A program made the position numbers and the translations under genes. From contig VJWN01000023.1 of the NCBI GenBank assembly GCA_007644065.1, positions 73,434-137,433 of the forward strand: a stretch of 64,000 bases of DNA. The letters run 5' to 3'. The stretch is from Margaritispora aquatica. Lineage: Eukaryota > Ascomycota > Leotiomycetes > Helotiales > Discinellaceae. Below, in pieces: positions 46,497 to 56,891 of this stretch. The notes under the pieces were generated by a model, which worked only from the letters and a program-made list of their open reading frames with translations, was not told the origin of the DNA and did not search any database. Position 1 is the stretch's first letter, and each line of letters opens with the position of its first letter.

Positions 46497-47216
46497 GATT
46501 GATGGCAATGGATGGATATTGTGTATGGTATGGGGTAAAGCTTTGTTTGCTAACACTGCTCCCTATGGTGATATACTGAAGGATCCGTGCAGGAGCAGAT
46601 AGATATGCATGGGATTTGCTCCCTCCCTACCTACCTTAGATAAGGCTAATGGAATGTTTGACACTCGGCCACGACTCCACTACTAGCAAACCCACCATTG
46701 TCGTGAAGCTGAAGGCATCAAAAGTGCGACTCGGCCGAATTTGGAGATATGACAGGACGGGACTATCCACTTTTGCAGTATTTAATCTCGCCCGAGATAT
46801 CGCCCCTGGCAAATACTGCCCCCCACCCCCCGCTTCTCCGCAATACTCTTATCGTTTGTCCTTCGGCTGATTTCTACCGAGTTCAATGGTATGTAAACCT
46901 TTATTGTGTACAATGCATAGGGAAAGGTGCCAAGGTTTCTTTGTTGACTTCGGAGGGCACCGTTGCGATTTGCAACAGAGCACCGCGATATTAGACCCTT
47001 GCTCTGGGATTTCTATATATAGACGCAATTAGGGGCAATTGCTTGTGCGGAACAATCATGTTGGTCAAACCCGGGGTTTGAAGTCTGAAGGGGAGAATAG
47101 TACACTCTAGACTTCGTCCTAGCTAATGTCTGCTTGCTCCTTAACGGCGATGATCCTCTGATAAAGTCAACAGTCCTACTATTGTCCCAATCTCTCTCAC
47201 GGATCTGATTGTGTAA
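46497..47216. promoter_or_regulatory. Promoter region of dioxygenase 1
   Basis: This 720-bp gap contains the cluster motif at 46784 and two more CTCGGCC words (46664 and 46730; the latter includes the palindrome TCGGCCGA at 46731-46738). It also holds a CCTACCTACCTTAG tract near 46625 and a C-rich run near 46820. Confidence 0.6.
46784..46799. promoter_or_regulatory. Cluster motif copy 1
   Basis: AATCTCGCCCGAGATA. Fourteen of its sixteen bases match the perfect palindrome upstream of the IPNS-like oxygenase gene (56637). It lies 288 bp upstream of the ATG of dioxygenase 1. Probable activator site; the binder is not known. Confidence 0.65.
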
Positions 47217-49822
47217 TTATAATATATCTGCATGAAATGTTCCATCCAATGTCATGTCAAATGAGCTCAAAAATACCTCATTCCAATCCCAACTTTCGAC
47301 ATTCCTTCCGTTCTGCATCGCTTGATCCTCCAACTGCCTGCTATTCTGCCTCAACACATCATCATCATTAAGTAGCAGCGCGATTTGTAGAAGATCCGGC
47401 GGAGACTGTTGACTTTGGTGCTGGAGAAGGATTCGGATTAATCGAGTGCCTTTTGAGTGAATGGTTGATCGCTTTTCCGAGCGTTCAATGAGAGCAGCAC
47501 AATCACAGACAAGCTGCCGGTTGGCAAGTGGGCTGTCTTCGGAGAGCAGATAATCGAGAAGCAAAATAATCTATAATGAGTATTCTGTCAATAATTCTCG
47601 CTCCCTCCCGAATTCAACCGGGCGAAAGAAAAGAAGGTGCTACCTACAGCGGCGGTAACAACATGTGCTAAAATTGTCCACATTTCGTTTGAGTCTTCTT
47701 CGTAGGATGATAGATACTCCTCGAGTATAGTACGTGCAGATTGAATGCATGTCATCTAAGGCTAAGTTGTCAGAGATTGCGAACTCAGCTAACCTATAGA
47801 GAAGGGAGACCGACTCGTGTATAAGTATACCATTTGTCTCGTAGACTTTTCAAGAAAAATCGTTGGTGAATCATAATCGTCTTGAAGAATAAGTGTTTGC
47901 GCTAATCAGTCTTCGAGCCATGACTTACCTTGTGAGCAATTGATATAGTAAATGTTTTTCTCTGCCTTGTGACGAACGCAGGATGTTTTGGGTCGTGAGA
48001 AGCCCCTCTTTGAAGGTAATGGGGCGAAGACTTTATGACAGCCTTGAGTTCTTCATCTGAACTCAGAACATGGTTGTATAAGGCTCTCAGTGGTTCGGGC
48101 CCGTCTCGATTTGCAGAGTCTTCGCTTAGTGTTTTGTCATAGAAGCTCCGACAGACGTCAGCAACTGCCACAGTGTTACTGGGCTGTTTTTGAACTGTTT
48201 TCTGATAGTATTGTACTTACCTCGATACATAACTAGGATATAGGCCATGTGCGTCGGTGCAATTGGGATTGAAGGATCAAATCTCGTGGGGAGACCTGAG
48301 AACTCATCACTGTTCAAAGGCATAGGAGTATTACAGTGCCGAGGCAGGATTGTATAAGAGTTACAAAACGGAATGAGTAGCCAGTCTTGGATACAGAGAA
48401 ATGTCCAAATCCTCTTTCGAATTTCTCGATCAATAAGCTCCTCAGGCTTCAATGGCCTACTCGGATCGGGTCCCATCTGATGGAAGCGTAGGGTTTGCGC
48501 GATTCGATTCGCAGTTGAAAGGAGCATGGAGATCAAATGTGAACCACTTACAAAGTACATTAATACAAGATGTGGCATCGAATTTAATGTCACTTACTCA
48601 AAGCTATGGGCCAATAAGGACAAGATGATAATAGTTTTTAGGACGTGTATAGATGGGGTTGTCATAAAATCTGCTTCTTTCAGAGCCTGGTATGACCTCT
48701 CATACAGTCGATGAGAGATCTGGTCGGTGGTGTGCGAGTGTATACCTGACGATAGATTGCCAGGCGTACCAGCATCGTAGATGCCCAGGGCAGTCTTCTG
48801 CTCTGCCTTCATGTGATGAACTCCAAGCTAGACGCAGATAGAGAGGTTACATGGTGTCTTTTGGTTATTTCGAATGAGTTCTAGACTACACTTACACTTA
48901 AGATTGCATAGTACAAGGCACTCCAACTCTTTTCTTCGACCAAGCCACTGCGCCAAAATTCCTCGCATTCACGGTAGAATGACGGCCAGTGAATGACATT
49001 GTGCATCCAAGTCAGGGAAGCACGATGGAAGTCTATCACTCCCTGTGCTTGGTCTATCTCCAGTACCTCGAGACCAGGTGTTGCATGAGGGGTTGCTATG
49101 GTCGACTCGGGAGATACACCCGCATCACACTGTCGGCCCCAGGCTAGGAGCTCCAAGGTCATTGCTGCATTTTCTGCCAGGGCATCCTCATTCAGCCAAG
49201 TGTTTGGAGCAACGGGGCGGGGTACCAGGGAAGATGCTCTCGCTCTAGGGGTCTGCCAGGATGGGTGCTGCAGAGTATATTCGGGCCTTGCCAAAGGTAG
49301 CTGCCACACATCCTGGGGCTGCTGGAGCAGAATTTCGGGTTCGGGTTCGGGTTCGGGTTCTGGTTCTGGTTCTGGTTGACGCTCGTGAAAGAAAGCTCTT
49401 CCGCCGGCGGTGGAAGCACGAGGTCTGTCTCTGTCGGGTGCTTGGAAGACGAGCGGGTTTGAGGGTCCTGATCTTGAGGAAAGATGTCCATGCACGCTCT
49501 GCTCCGAGGTCGCCGTGCCTCTAGCAGGAGCAGGAGCAGGAGCAGGCGGGGTGATACTATCTGCTACAGGAACTTGAACTGTCCTTTTATTGAGTGATCC
49601 AGGAGGGCGACCTCGCCGACCATGTGATCGTGGTGCTTGAGATCCTCTGTCGCGGCGGGTGATGATGACAACCTCTCGCTCACATTGACTTGCCAGTCCC
49701 AGACCTGTGCAAGATTGGCATGGGACGGTCTTGGAGCATTTCACTTTCCTAGCTGAGCATCGGCTGCAAGACTGAGGGGCGCGCTGCGAGCAACGCAGGT
49801 CTGTGTCGGTGGTTGAAGACAT
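47217..49822 (-). CDS. Zn2Cys6 fungal transcription factor
   Basis: Seven exons in phase (49822-48896, 48827-48598, 48546-48221, 48164-47929, 47880-47815, 47755-47648, 47570-47217) give 748 aa. The binuclear zinc cluster is complete: C19, C22, C29, C35, C38 and C47, followed by a basic linker with an AT-hook-like GRRGRPPGS. A long disordered part contains an Ala-Pro repeat and (EP)7 coded by a GGTTCG/GGTTCT microsatellite (49335-49378). The fungal_trans middle region follows (FHRASLTWMHNVIHWPSF; LISMLLSTANRIAQTLRFHQ; IDREIRKRIWTFL). It lies between the dioxygenase and permease genes and is the natural candidate regulator of the cluster; this is inference. Confidence 0.9.
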
Positions 49823-50530
49823 TCAGGATGTTTTGTTCTGTTTTGTTTTGTTTTGTTTTGGGTGCGGCACGGTGTGGTAGAAGCACGAAGCAAGACGCAG
49901 GAAGCAAGTAAGTAGCAGGGAAGGCAAGTAGAAGCAACATTCCATGTTCAATATAATCATCTATTAAGGTATCTATTATCTATTATCTATTACAGTACAA
50001 TACATACAGTACAGTATTGTTCTTATCTGAACTAATGGAAGCGATAAGGTTACCTTACAGTACCTTACCCTTACCGAGCTACCTTAACTGAAGGAGAGGC
50101 ACGTGCCTCGCAGCCCCGTTGTGATCCATCTGAGCTGAGCTGCTTGCGTCTAAAGGAAATGGAAACTGAGCACTATCATACAGCATCATAACATATCATA
50201 TCACTTCTCCCACTCCCTCCCTCCCTCCTTTCTCTTTTTGACCAGCTTTTGAGGTACTTTACTATACAATCTGGTATAGTAAGGTAGATAGCCATCCATC
50301 CCATCCCATCCTCATCCTCATCCCATCCTCATCCCATTGTACCGAGGAGAGGATAGGTATGACAACACGATGATTGGTGGACGAGAAATATTCATTATTA
50401 TCTGGCCCGCAGCATTATGCATCCCATTCTCCTTCTCTACTGTACATACAACGTACGCTTCTCTCCCTCTCTCTCTCTCTTTCTCTCTTGTCTTTATCTC
50501 ATCCCCGGTTGCTGGCTCATGATATGGCAT

Positions 50531-50546
50531 GGTCTGGGCCGAGATT
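50531..50546. promoter_or_regulatory. Cluster motif copy 2
   Basis: GGTCTGGGCCGAGATT. Thirteen of sixteen bases match the 56637 copy, with the right half-site intact. It is 324-339 bp upstream of the permease ATG and about 710 bp from the transcription factor ATG. Confidence 0.5.
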
Positions 50547-50597
50547 CCAAGATTGTCAAGATTACAAGATTACAAGATTACCAAGATTACCAAGAGG
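50547..50597 (+). repeat. Tandem repeat of CAAGATTA
   Basis: Three exact CAAGATTA units (50557-50580) are flanked by variant CCAAGATT units on both sides. The array touches the end of cluster motif copy 2 and is in the permease promoter or leader. Confidence 0.8.
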
Positions 50598-50869
50598 ACT
50601 TGCACACGGATCAGGTATGGATTATCTTTCGTAGCTATCGAGTATCAAAGCTGGGGTATCGAGTAGCATCGTAGCCATTCAGACCATACAATCGACCATA
50701 CCACCTTTACCTTAGCTATATACATGATTGCACCACCCTATCCATCACCATTACCATCTCTTCTATAACTCTTGAGCCTTTTCCTCTTTATCTATCATCT
50801 CACTCCCCTTCTCCCTGTCTTCTTCCTCCAAACTGCGTTATAGTTTACAGTCCCTCTCTGTTGCCCGCC

Positions 50870-52825
50870 ATGCGACTTCCCTCCCTATCGCTCCCTGAAA
50901 AGGAGGCTGTCAAGGCACGATTTACCAGCATCGACGCATGGAAACTCCCGAAACAGGAGAGCAGCATTGCTCCCTCATATGTCTGGAGTAATGCGGGTAA
51001 GTAGCTCCTGAAAACCCCGCTCTGTCCCGGGCCTTGAAAGCTGACTGCCCATGATGTCTCTCATAGATCAGGATCCAGTATTGGAAGAAAATAGGACTTG
51101 GTCCCACTGGGCCTTCACCGGCTACTGGATGTCCGACTTGATCACTGTCGCTACATGGGAGGTCGGCTCGTCCATTTTAATTGTTGGACTGAGCAGTGTC
51201 GACGCCATCTTGATCATGTTGGTTGCGGGATTTTGCAATGCATTTGCAACCGGTAGGTCATTGACTCATTGTCGACCATCTATCTTCTGGAAAACCGATA
51301 TTGAGAAGAAGAAATAGTACTCAATGGAGCCATCGGATCTCACCTTCGTATCCCGTTTCCCATTATTGCACGTGCAAGTTATGGATATTGGTTTAGCTAC
51401 TTCTGTGTCGTCTCGAGGGCCATCTTGGCAGCATTTTGGCTGGGCGTTCAGAGTGTGGGGGGAGGATTCGCGGTGACCTCGGTATGGAGATCAGATCTAT
51501 TCTTCAATGTCCTTCATCTCTTTCCCTCGGAGCTAATCTGTTCTCTCAGGCCTTGGTGTGCATCTGGCCATCGTACGCCAACTTGCCAAATCACCTGCCA
51601 GCGTCGGCTTACATCACTACACAGCAGATGTGCTCCTACCTGCTGTTCCACTTGATTCAGTTTCCCTTCCTTCTCATCCCAACTTTCAAGCTTCAAAAAC
51701 TATTCCTGATCAAGTCATTACTTGTACCACCTATGGCAACCGGGATCCTCATTTGGATTTGCTTGAAAGCCAAGGGCTCCAACGCCATTCTCAACCAACC
51801 TTCAAGTATTTCTGGCTCACAGAGAACATGGGTCTGGCTGAACGCAATGACATCCGTCACTGGCGGATTCTCGACGCTGTCGGTCAACATTCCCGATTTC
51901 TCTCGCTACAGCAAGTCACAAAAGAGCCAGTGGTCCCAACTCCCAGTTATCCCGGTTCTGAAGATTGTGACCGCGCTCTATGGAATTGTGGCTACTGGAG
52001 CTGCTCGCGTTGTCTACCCCGGTGAGGATCTCTGGAGTCCATTCGACCTGATTGCCAAGTGGGAAGGAAGCGGTGGTCGATTTTTGGGTTTCGTCTGCGC
52101 CATGTTGTGGATCCTGGCCCAGGTCAGCTGTAACATCTCCGCCAACTCGGTCAGTTTTGCCAACGATCTCGTCACACTGTTCCCAAAATGGATAAATATC
52201 AAGCGTGGGACCATCTTGTGCTCCATTATCGGTGGATGGGCACTCGTTCCGTGGCTTATGGTGTCGAGCGCCGTTGTGTTTTTACAATTTATGTCCGGGT
52301 ATGCTGTTTTCTTGGGCCCAATGGCGGGGATTATGACCGCCGATTACTGGATTTTAAGAAGAGGGAAATATGACATTGCTGGGATGTATGATCCTCATGG
52401 AAGATACCGTTACTGGGTAAGCAAATCATGACAGTGCCGATATACAATTCTAACAAATTCCGCAGAAAGGTATCAATTGGCGTGCAGTTCTCGCCAATTT
52501 CATTCCCGTCGCCCCTCTCCTCGCCGGACTTGCTTGGTCCATCAATCCTCAGACGGTTCACGTCAACCTTGGAATCCAACACCTGTATGCCATTTCTTGG
52601 CTCTTCGGCTGGCCCACTTCCATCTTTCTCTACTCCCTTCTCAGTTACGCGTTCCCGCCTTCAGCGACAATGGTAGAGAAGACTACCGGCCTACCGGAGA
52701 TGAACGAGATACTCTCCATTGATGGATTGGATCTTGAGGGTGGAAGCCAGGGCACCCCAACACTTAGTATAGTTAAGGACGGCGAGAAGAGCAATGTGGT
52801 TGTGGGAGATAGAAGTGTGAACTAA
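50870..52825 (+). CDS. NCS1-family nucleobase/allantoin-type permease
   Basis: Exons 50870-50996, 51067-51252, 51318-51481, 51550-52416 and 52466-52825 give 567 aa with about 12 membrane helices. Family blocks: SDLITVATWEVGSSILIVGL, NGAIGSHLRIPFPIIARAS, SYFCVVSRAILAAFWLGVQS, PNHLPASAYITT, NIPDFSRYSKSQ, ANDLVTLFPKWINIKRG and SGYAVFLGPMAGI. This is the fungal Fur-type NCS1 group, whose members carry uracil, uridine, allantoin, uric acid or thiamine with protons across the plasma membrane. Substrate cannot be read from sequence. It is divergent from the transcription factor gene and flanked by dioxygenases, so import of the cluster's substrate is likely (inference). The tail is polar and charged. 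Confidence 0.9.
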
Positions 52826-53358
52826 GCGGTCACTTGGGCATGTGAATTGTTGTGTGTGTGCAGATATTCTTGTTTTGTTTACTGAGGGAAAGATTGGAAG
52901 CAATGATAATAATAGCCAGAAAGACTATACATCTGTTTGATTTCTATTTTCCCTATTTTCCCTTGGAGATCTTTAATGCTTCCGTTTGTGTCTACCATGA
53001 AAATGCGCTTCGCAGAATAAAACCGGTTATTGACCAAACATGAGTAGAAGCGTTACACCATAATGTAGCAGAATTCGTGATAATTACGCGTGAAGCTTGT
53101 TGATATACAATGGTGAACCTTTGCTACAGCTTCCAATTTTGAAATAGAAGAGAGAACATATGACAACTTCGAAATCTTGCTCAATAGGAGTTTTTTTCTT
53201 TCTTGGACGAAGTCACGGGATGCTCGTTAGCGCATTAGAATGAATTTCAGACAAGACATAATTTGACCCGACAGCGTTGTGAAATATTGAAGCAATATCT
53301 AACCTTTTGCCTAGTGCAAAAGACGAGCGCGTGGAGTGCTAATGACTCTAACTCCATT
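52826..53358. other. Convergent 3' intergenic region
   Basis: This 533-bp gap between the 3' ends of the permease and dioxygenase 2 genes is AT-rich. No gene is seen. Confidence 0.45.
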
Positions 53359-54758
53359 CTATTTTGGATCGTCGCTAGCAGCCACATTGCATTGATGCAT
53401 GATGCGCGGTCCATATGTCTCTGGGAACTCGGTCTATCCACCTCAGTCAATTCAAATTCTATACTCGTGAGCACACGGGGATGAACACTTACGATGGAGT
53501 GCCACAGAGCACGATTGTACCAAAGCACCACCTCCCCCTCCTCATAGTGATGGGCATAGATGTTGCTGGGGTCAATGGCAGGACGCATGATCTTGTCCAT
53601 AAATTCCCTGACCTCCGCCAACTTGTCAACAACCGTCACGGGCCCGTCGTCGCTATCCTTCAAGAACAACTTCCACGCCGCCTGTCCATGCACTTGCAAG
53701 CTCTTCTCTCCTGTCCTTGGGTTTTCCCAAACCATGGGGTAGGTCTTCAGCTTGGACTCCTCATACGCGATCTTCGTGCCGTCGTCCAAGATCCCTTCGG
53801 TGATGGGAAGCTCGAGTCCCTCGGTCGCAAGCGTGTGTCCCAGAGGCGTCGAGTGGGCCGTCGACATCCACTTGAATGGTTTCGGCGCATACAGAATCGA
53901 AGAATGCATCACCAGATTTCGCAAGTCCGCGGGCAGCATTTCCAGCGCGCTGGATCCCGTCAAGTATGCGGTCGATCCGGGGCCCACTGGCATCGTCTTC
54001 TTCTCTTCGTCCTCCCACCGAACCGTACACCCGGGGCCTTTCGGCGTGCGGACAGCCAAAAGGCAGCCCACGCGAGGGGGGGCGATTCCATATAGAGCAG
54101 CGTCAAAATGCCACTGGTAGAATCGGGAAGCCCCTTTCGCGGCCTCCTCTTCGGGGATGTGTGGTGGGAGGTGGAACTTCACGTGCGTTGCGCCTACCAT
54201 GTCAAGGTCATCAGGTAGACCGTAATGGTTAGGCGGAACACGACCACGGCCTAGTACGTGAACTTCTGGCTGGCAGGGTAGTGCAATTCTTTGTGGCTAA
54301 ATGGAAGCGAATAATCAGAAGCCGTTTGATCCGCTGATGTGGGCTGAAAGTAGACTTACGATTCCTTTGATTTCAACGCCATTATGCACCATGAGGACCT
54401 TTTCATCCGCTGCGTGTGCAAATCCACCAGGACCATTGGGATCAAACATGCTTGTGAGCTTGTACTGTTGCTGAGGGAGAAGCATAGAAGGCTGGTCTTT
54501 GAAGATGAGGAGCTTGTGGACATGTAAAGCATCCTCGATTATCTTGAAATCCTCATCTGGGAGCCTCGTAGAGTCAGATCACAACGCTTCGTGTGCTCAG
54601 AAGGAGAGATCTAGATGATTTTTTCACATACCCGTGAATGAATTCAAGTCCACGCCATAAACGTTGGCTGCAAATTTGACGTTGCTCTTGTCTTTCGTGT
54701 GCACAATTGGTTCAATGCGGATTGTACTTGGGCTCGTCACTTCAGTTGAATGAGGCAT
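53359..54758 (-). CDS. TauD-fold Fe(II)/2OG dioxygenase 2 (xanthine-dioxygenase-like)
   Basis: Exons 54758-54632, 54556-54360, 54296-53493 and 53433-53359 give 400 aa. It is a diverged paralogue of the 45197-46496 protein: FAANVYGVDLN near the N terminus, iron ligands H171 and D173 in RFYQWHFDAALYG, distal H374 in ALWHSITEF, Arg386 in TYGPRIMHQC. The blocks FYQWHxDAALY and KTYPMVWENPRTGEK are typical of XanA-like enzymes. The short last exon must be spliced to restore the Arg and the conserved end NVAASDDPK; the unspliced frame would lose them. The residues needed for catalysis are present. Divergent from the hydrolase gene, with two cluster-motif copies between. Confidence 0.88.
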
Positions 54759-55047
54759 CTTAGCTCCTTACGTGGATCTTTGAAGAGGCACGATTCTGGT
54801 TTAGACCGATTAATATGAAGAGAAGAGGTAATAAATACCAGTATTCGGGAAGAGGCTGTGGCAACGAGGGTGGTGTTGGTGGGAGTGCTCTCAGGTGGCG
54901 ATTAGCAAGAAGACGGATTGAGTGAAGACATGATAGAGCGAGCATTCATTCAATTCAGCTGAAACGAATAATCGTAATTGTCGCTGATCTCGGGAATGGA
55001 GACCCCAGCTGGGTGCTGCAGCCAATCTTGGCGTATAATATAAACGG

Positions 55048-55063
55048 TATCTCACCCGAGAAT
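55048..55063. promoter_or_regulatory. Cluster motif copy 3
   Basis: TATCTCACCCGAGAAT. It keeps ATCTC and CCGAGA. It is 290 bp from the dioxygenase 2 ATG and about 330 bp from the hydrolase ATG. Confidence 0.55.
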
Positions 55064-55075
55064 CCATAACTTGAC

Positions 55076-55087
55076 TATCTCACCCGA
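55076..55087. promoter_or_regulatory. Cluster motif copy 4 (partial)
   Basis: TATCTCACCCGA, an exact 12-bp direct repeat of the start of copy 3, followed by TAG instead of GAG. Confidence 0.45.
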
Positions 55088-55383
55088 TAGATGGACCTCA
55101 ACCGTATATGTTCGGGAGAGATTTTGATATCAGTTTGGGCGAAGCAGGTGGCCAGAGATCTCATAATACGTCGCGATGTAGTTGGATTATCGGCGTCGTC
55201 CGCTCCAGGGTTGATTGTTCTTGAAAGCTGGTAGTGTTTTCCATACTTAGCAGCTATATTTTTGTGAAATCAATTTCCAGCTGAAATCCTGTCGTTTTAG
55301 AAATTCCATCCTGGTGGCCACTCCATTTCATTCATCTTCATTCTCATCATCATCAAATCTCAAATCTCCCTTTGCTCGGAAAA

Positions 55384-56199
55384 ATGACGTCCACCCGAAG
55401 CTCTTCGTTTGTCAACATCAATGGGCGGCCTATATTCATCGAGGTCGACGGCGAGGGCCCCCCTATGATCATCATGCATGGCCTCGGATCAAGCAGCAAT
55501 GTCTTCCAGCCACTCGTCACGGCCTTTTCTAAAGCCTATACGGTCATTCGGTTCGATTGGGAAGGCCTGGGCCGCAGCAAACTCGACCAATCCTCATCCG
55601 CAGAGAGAATTACCATGCCAAAATATGTGAAGGACATCAAAGCCATCATGGAGCATTTTGAGCTGGAGAGCGCCGTGCTAGTCGGGCACAGCTTGGGTAG
55701 CGTTATAGCCATGATGTTTGCCGCTCAATTTCCAGACATGGTCACCGCCTTGGTAGCCATCGGTCCCGGTCGGTCGAGGGCGAAGATTCCAGCCGCCAAG
55801 GCATTCACATTGCAAATGGCAAAGAACGCACGAGAGTTAGGAATGCCAGCCATGGCAGATGGAACCGTGGCAAAGAACATTGCACCCAGCTCCTCGGAAC
55901 TTGTTCGTGCTTTCTTGCGTGAGTTGACTGGTGGACAGGACGGGGAGGGATATGCAAGGGTTTGCGAGGCGGCTTGTGATGACACACATATCGATCCGGA
56001 CTACGGCATGATTTCTTGTCCAACTTGTGTTATTTCTGGCGACCAGGATTTGATCTCACCACCAGCCGCTGGGGAGGAAATTTCGGGTTTGATTAGAGCC
56101 GGTGGGGCGAGGGTGGAATACATAATCGTACATTCAGGTCATCAGCAGGCTTTGGAAGATACGGAGGGTGTAGTTGCAGCTATCAAACTAGTTCTATAA
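55384..56199 (+). CDS. Alpha/beta hydrolase (3-oxoadipate enol-lactonase/RutD-like)
   Basis: A single exon of 271 aa starting at the first in-frame ATG. It has the alpha/beta-hydrolase core: oxyanion HGLGSSS (32-38), DWEGLGRS, nucleophile Ser103 in GHSLGS, acid Asp in SGDQDLI and base His in HSGHQQA. The small, capped form resembles enol-lactonases and the RutD/ureidoacrylate-type hydrolases, but activity cannot be told from this alone. No signal peptide, so cytosolic. It shares a promoter region with dioxygenase 2 and may open a ring or cleave an amide or ester made by the oxygenases (inference). Confidence 0.88.
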   Translation: MTSTRSSSFVNINGRPIFIEVDGEGPPMIIMHGLGSSSNVFQPLVTAFSKAYTVIRFDWEGLGRSKLDQSSSAERITMPKYVKDIKAIMEHFELESAVLVGHSLGSVIAMMFAAQFPDMVTALVAIGPGRSRAKIPAAKAFTLQMAKNARELGMPAMADGTVAKNIAPSSSELVRAFLRELTGGQDGEGYARVCEAACDDTHIDPDYGMISCPTCVISGDQDLISPPAAGEEISGLIRAGGARVEYIIVHSGHQQALEDTEGVVAAIKLVL

Positions 56200-56891
56200 A
56201 ATTGACCATTTGATATAGCCTTCAAGGCACTATTTCATGTTAGGCGGCGGAAAATCTGCCCCGTGAACCGACAATTCCGAGCTTGCATACGGTATTTTAA
56301 GTTAAATAATATCTGTCAAATTTTATTCGTCGATTGCGTTATGCGTTAGTACATGGATAAGAATATCAGTAGAGTAGAGTGTAAGTGTTGTGTAATTAGA
56401 CTGAATTACCCCTTGTCACAACAAGCGAGGATGATTGGCAGGTTTCACTTATAGAACTTTCTAATTAGTTAGGTTAGTCGATAAATGACAGAGAGCATTC
56501 AAACTGATAGCACCAGACTGTACCTGTACTGTTCCTAAAATACAATAATTAGGAATAAAGGAAAGTGGGATTTTGAATAGAGAGGGTTGTAAAGTGGATA
56601 TTGAGTGCTCCATGACCACGTGAGAAAGTCGAGTACAATCTCGGCCGAGATTTCCAGGAGTGGGTTGAAGTCTTCCCTTATCGCAAAACCCATCGTCCGA
56701 ATTAACATAAGGGAAAATTTCCGGTTCTTCGGTGGTTATTCTGTAATATAAGTGCTCGAAGAGAGTGGGGTGCAATGAATTATCACCAACCTTGATCTTG
56801 ATCACAATACTTTATCTCTTGCTCCAACAAATTTACTGTCCGGTCAGAGAGACTCTTCCGCGAAGCCGTCATTGTATCATCATTCGCAAAT
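56200..56891. promoter_or_regulatory. Promoter region of the IPNS-like oxygenase
   Basis: This 692-bp gap contains the best copy of the cluster motif (56637) and a CCACGTG E-box-like word near 56616. No gene is seen; the 56461-56805 (-) open frame has no coding character. Confidence 0.5.
56637..56652. promoter_or_regulatory. Cluster motif copy 5, perfect palindrome
   Basis: AATCTCGGCCGAGATT is a perfect 16-bp palindrome containing inverted CGG/CCG half-sites without spacer, a form compatible with a Zn2Cys6 dimer. It is about 240-255 bp upstream of the oxygenase ATG. Confidence 0.7.

Larger units (their letters stand above)
49823..50869. promoter_or_regulatory. Shared promoter of transcription factor and NCS1 permease
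   Basis: This 1.05-kb divergent region contains many TACCTT words (50045-50095), CATCC/CATCCT repeats (50292-50338), a CT-rich microsatellite (50458-50490), the cluster motif at 50531 and an 8-bp tandem repeat immediately after it. Confidence 0.6.
54759..55383. promoter_or_regulatory. Divergent promoter of dioxygenase 2 and hydrolase
   Basis: This 625-bp gap holds two exact TATCTCACCCGA copies 28 bp apart (55048 and 55076), a related inverted half-site TCGGGAGAGAT at 55112, and ATCTCGGG near 54987. Confidence 0.6.

Noticed and set aside
51436..51549. N-terminal part of the 331-codon frame in the permease gene
   Set aside because: It reads through an intron (51482-51549); the true exon frame upstream is different and matches the NCS1 family.
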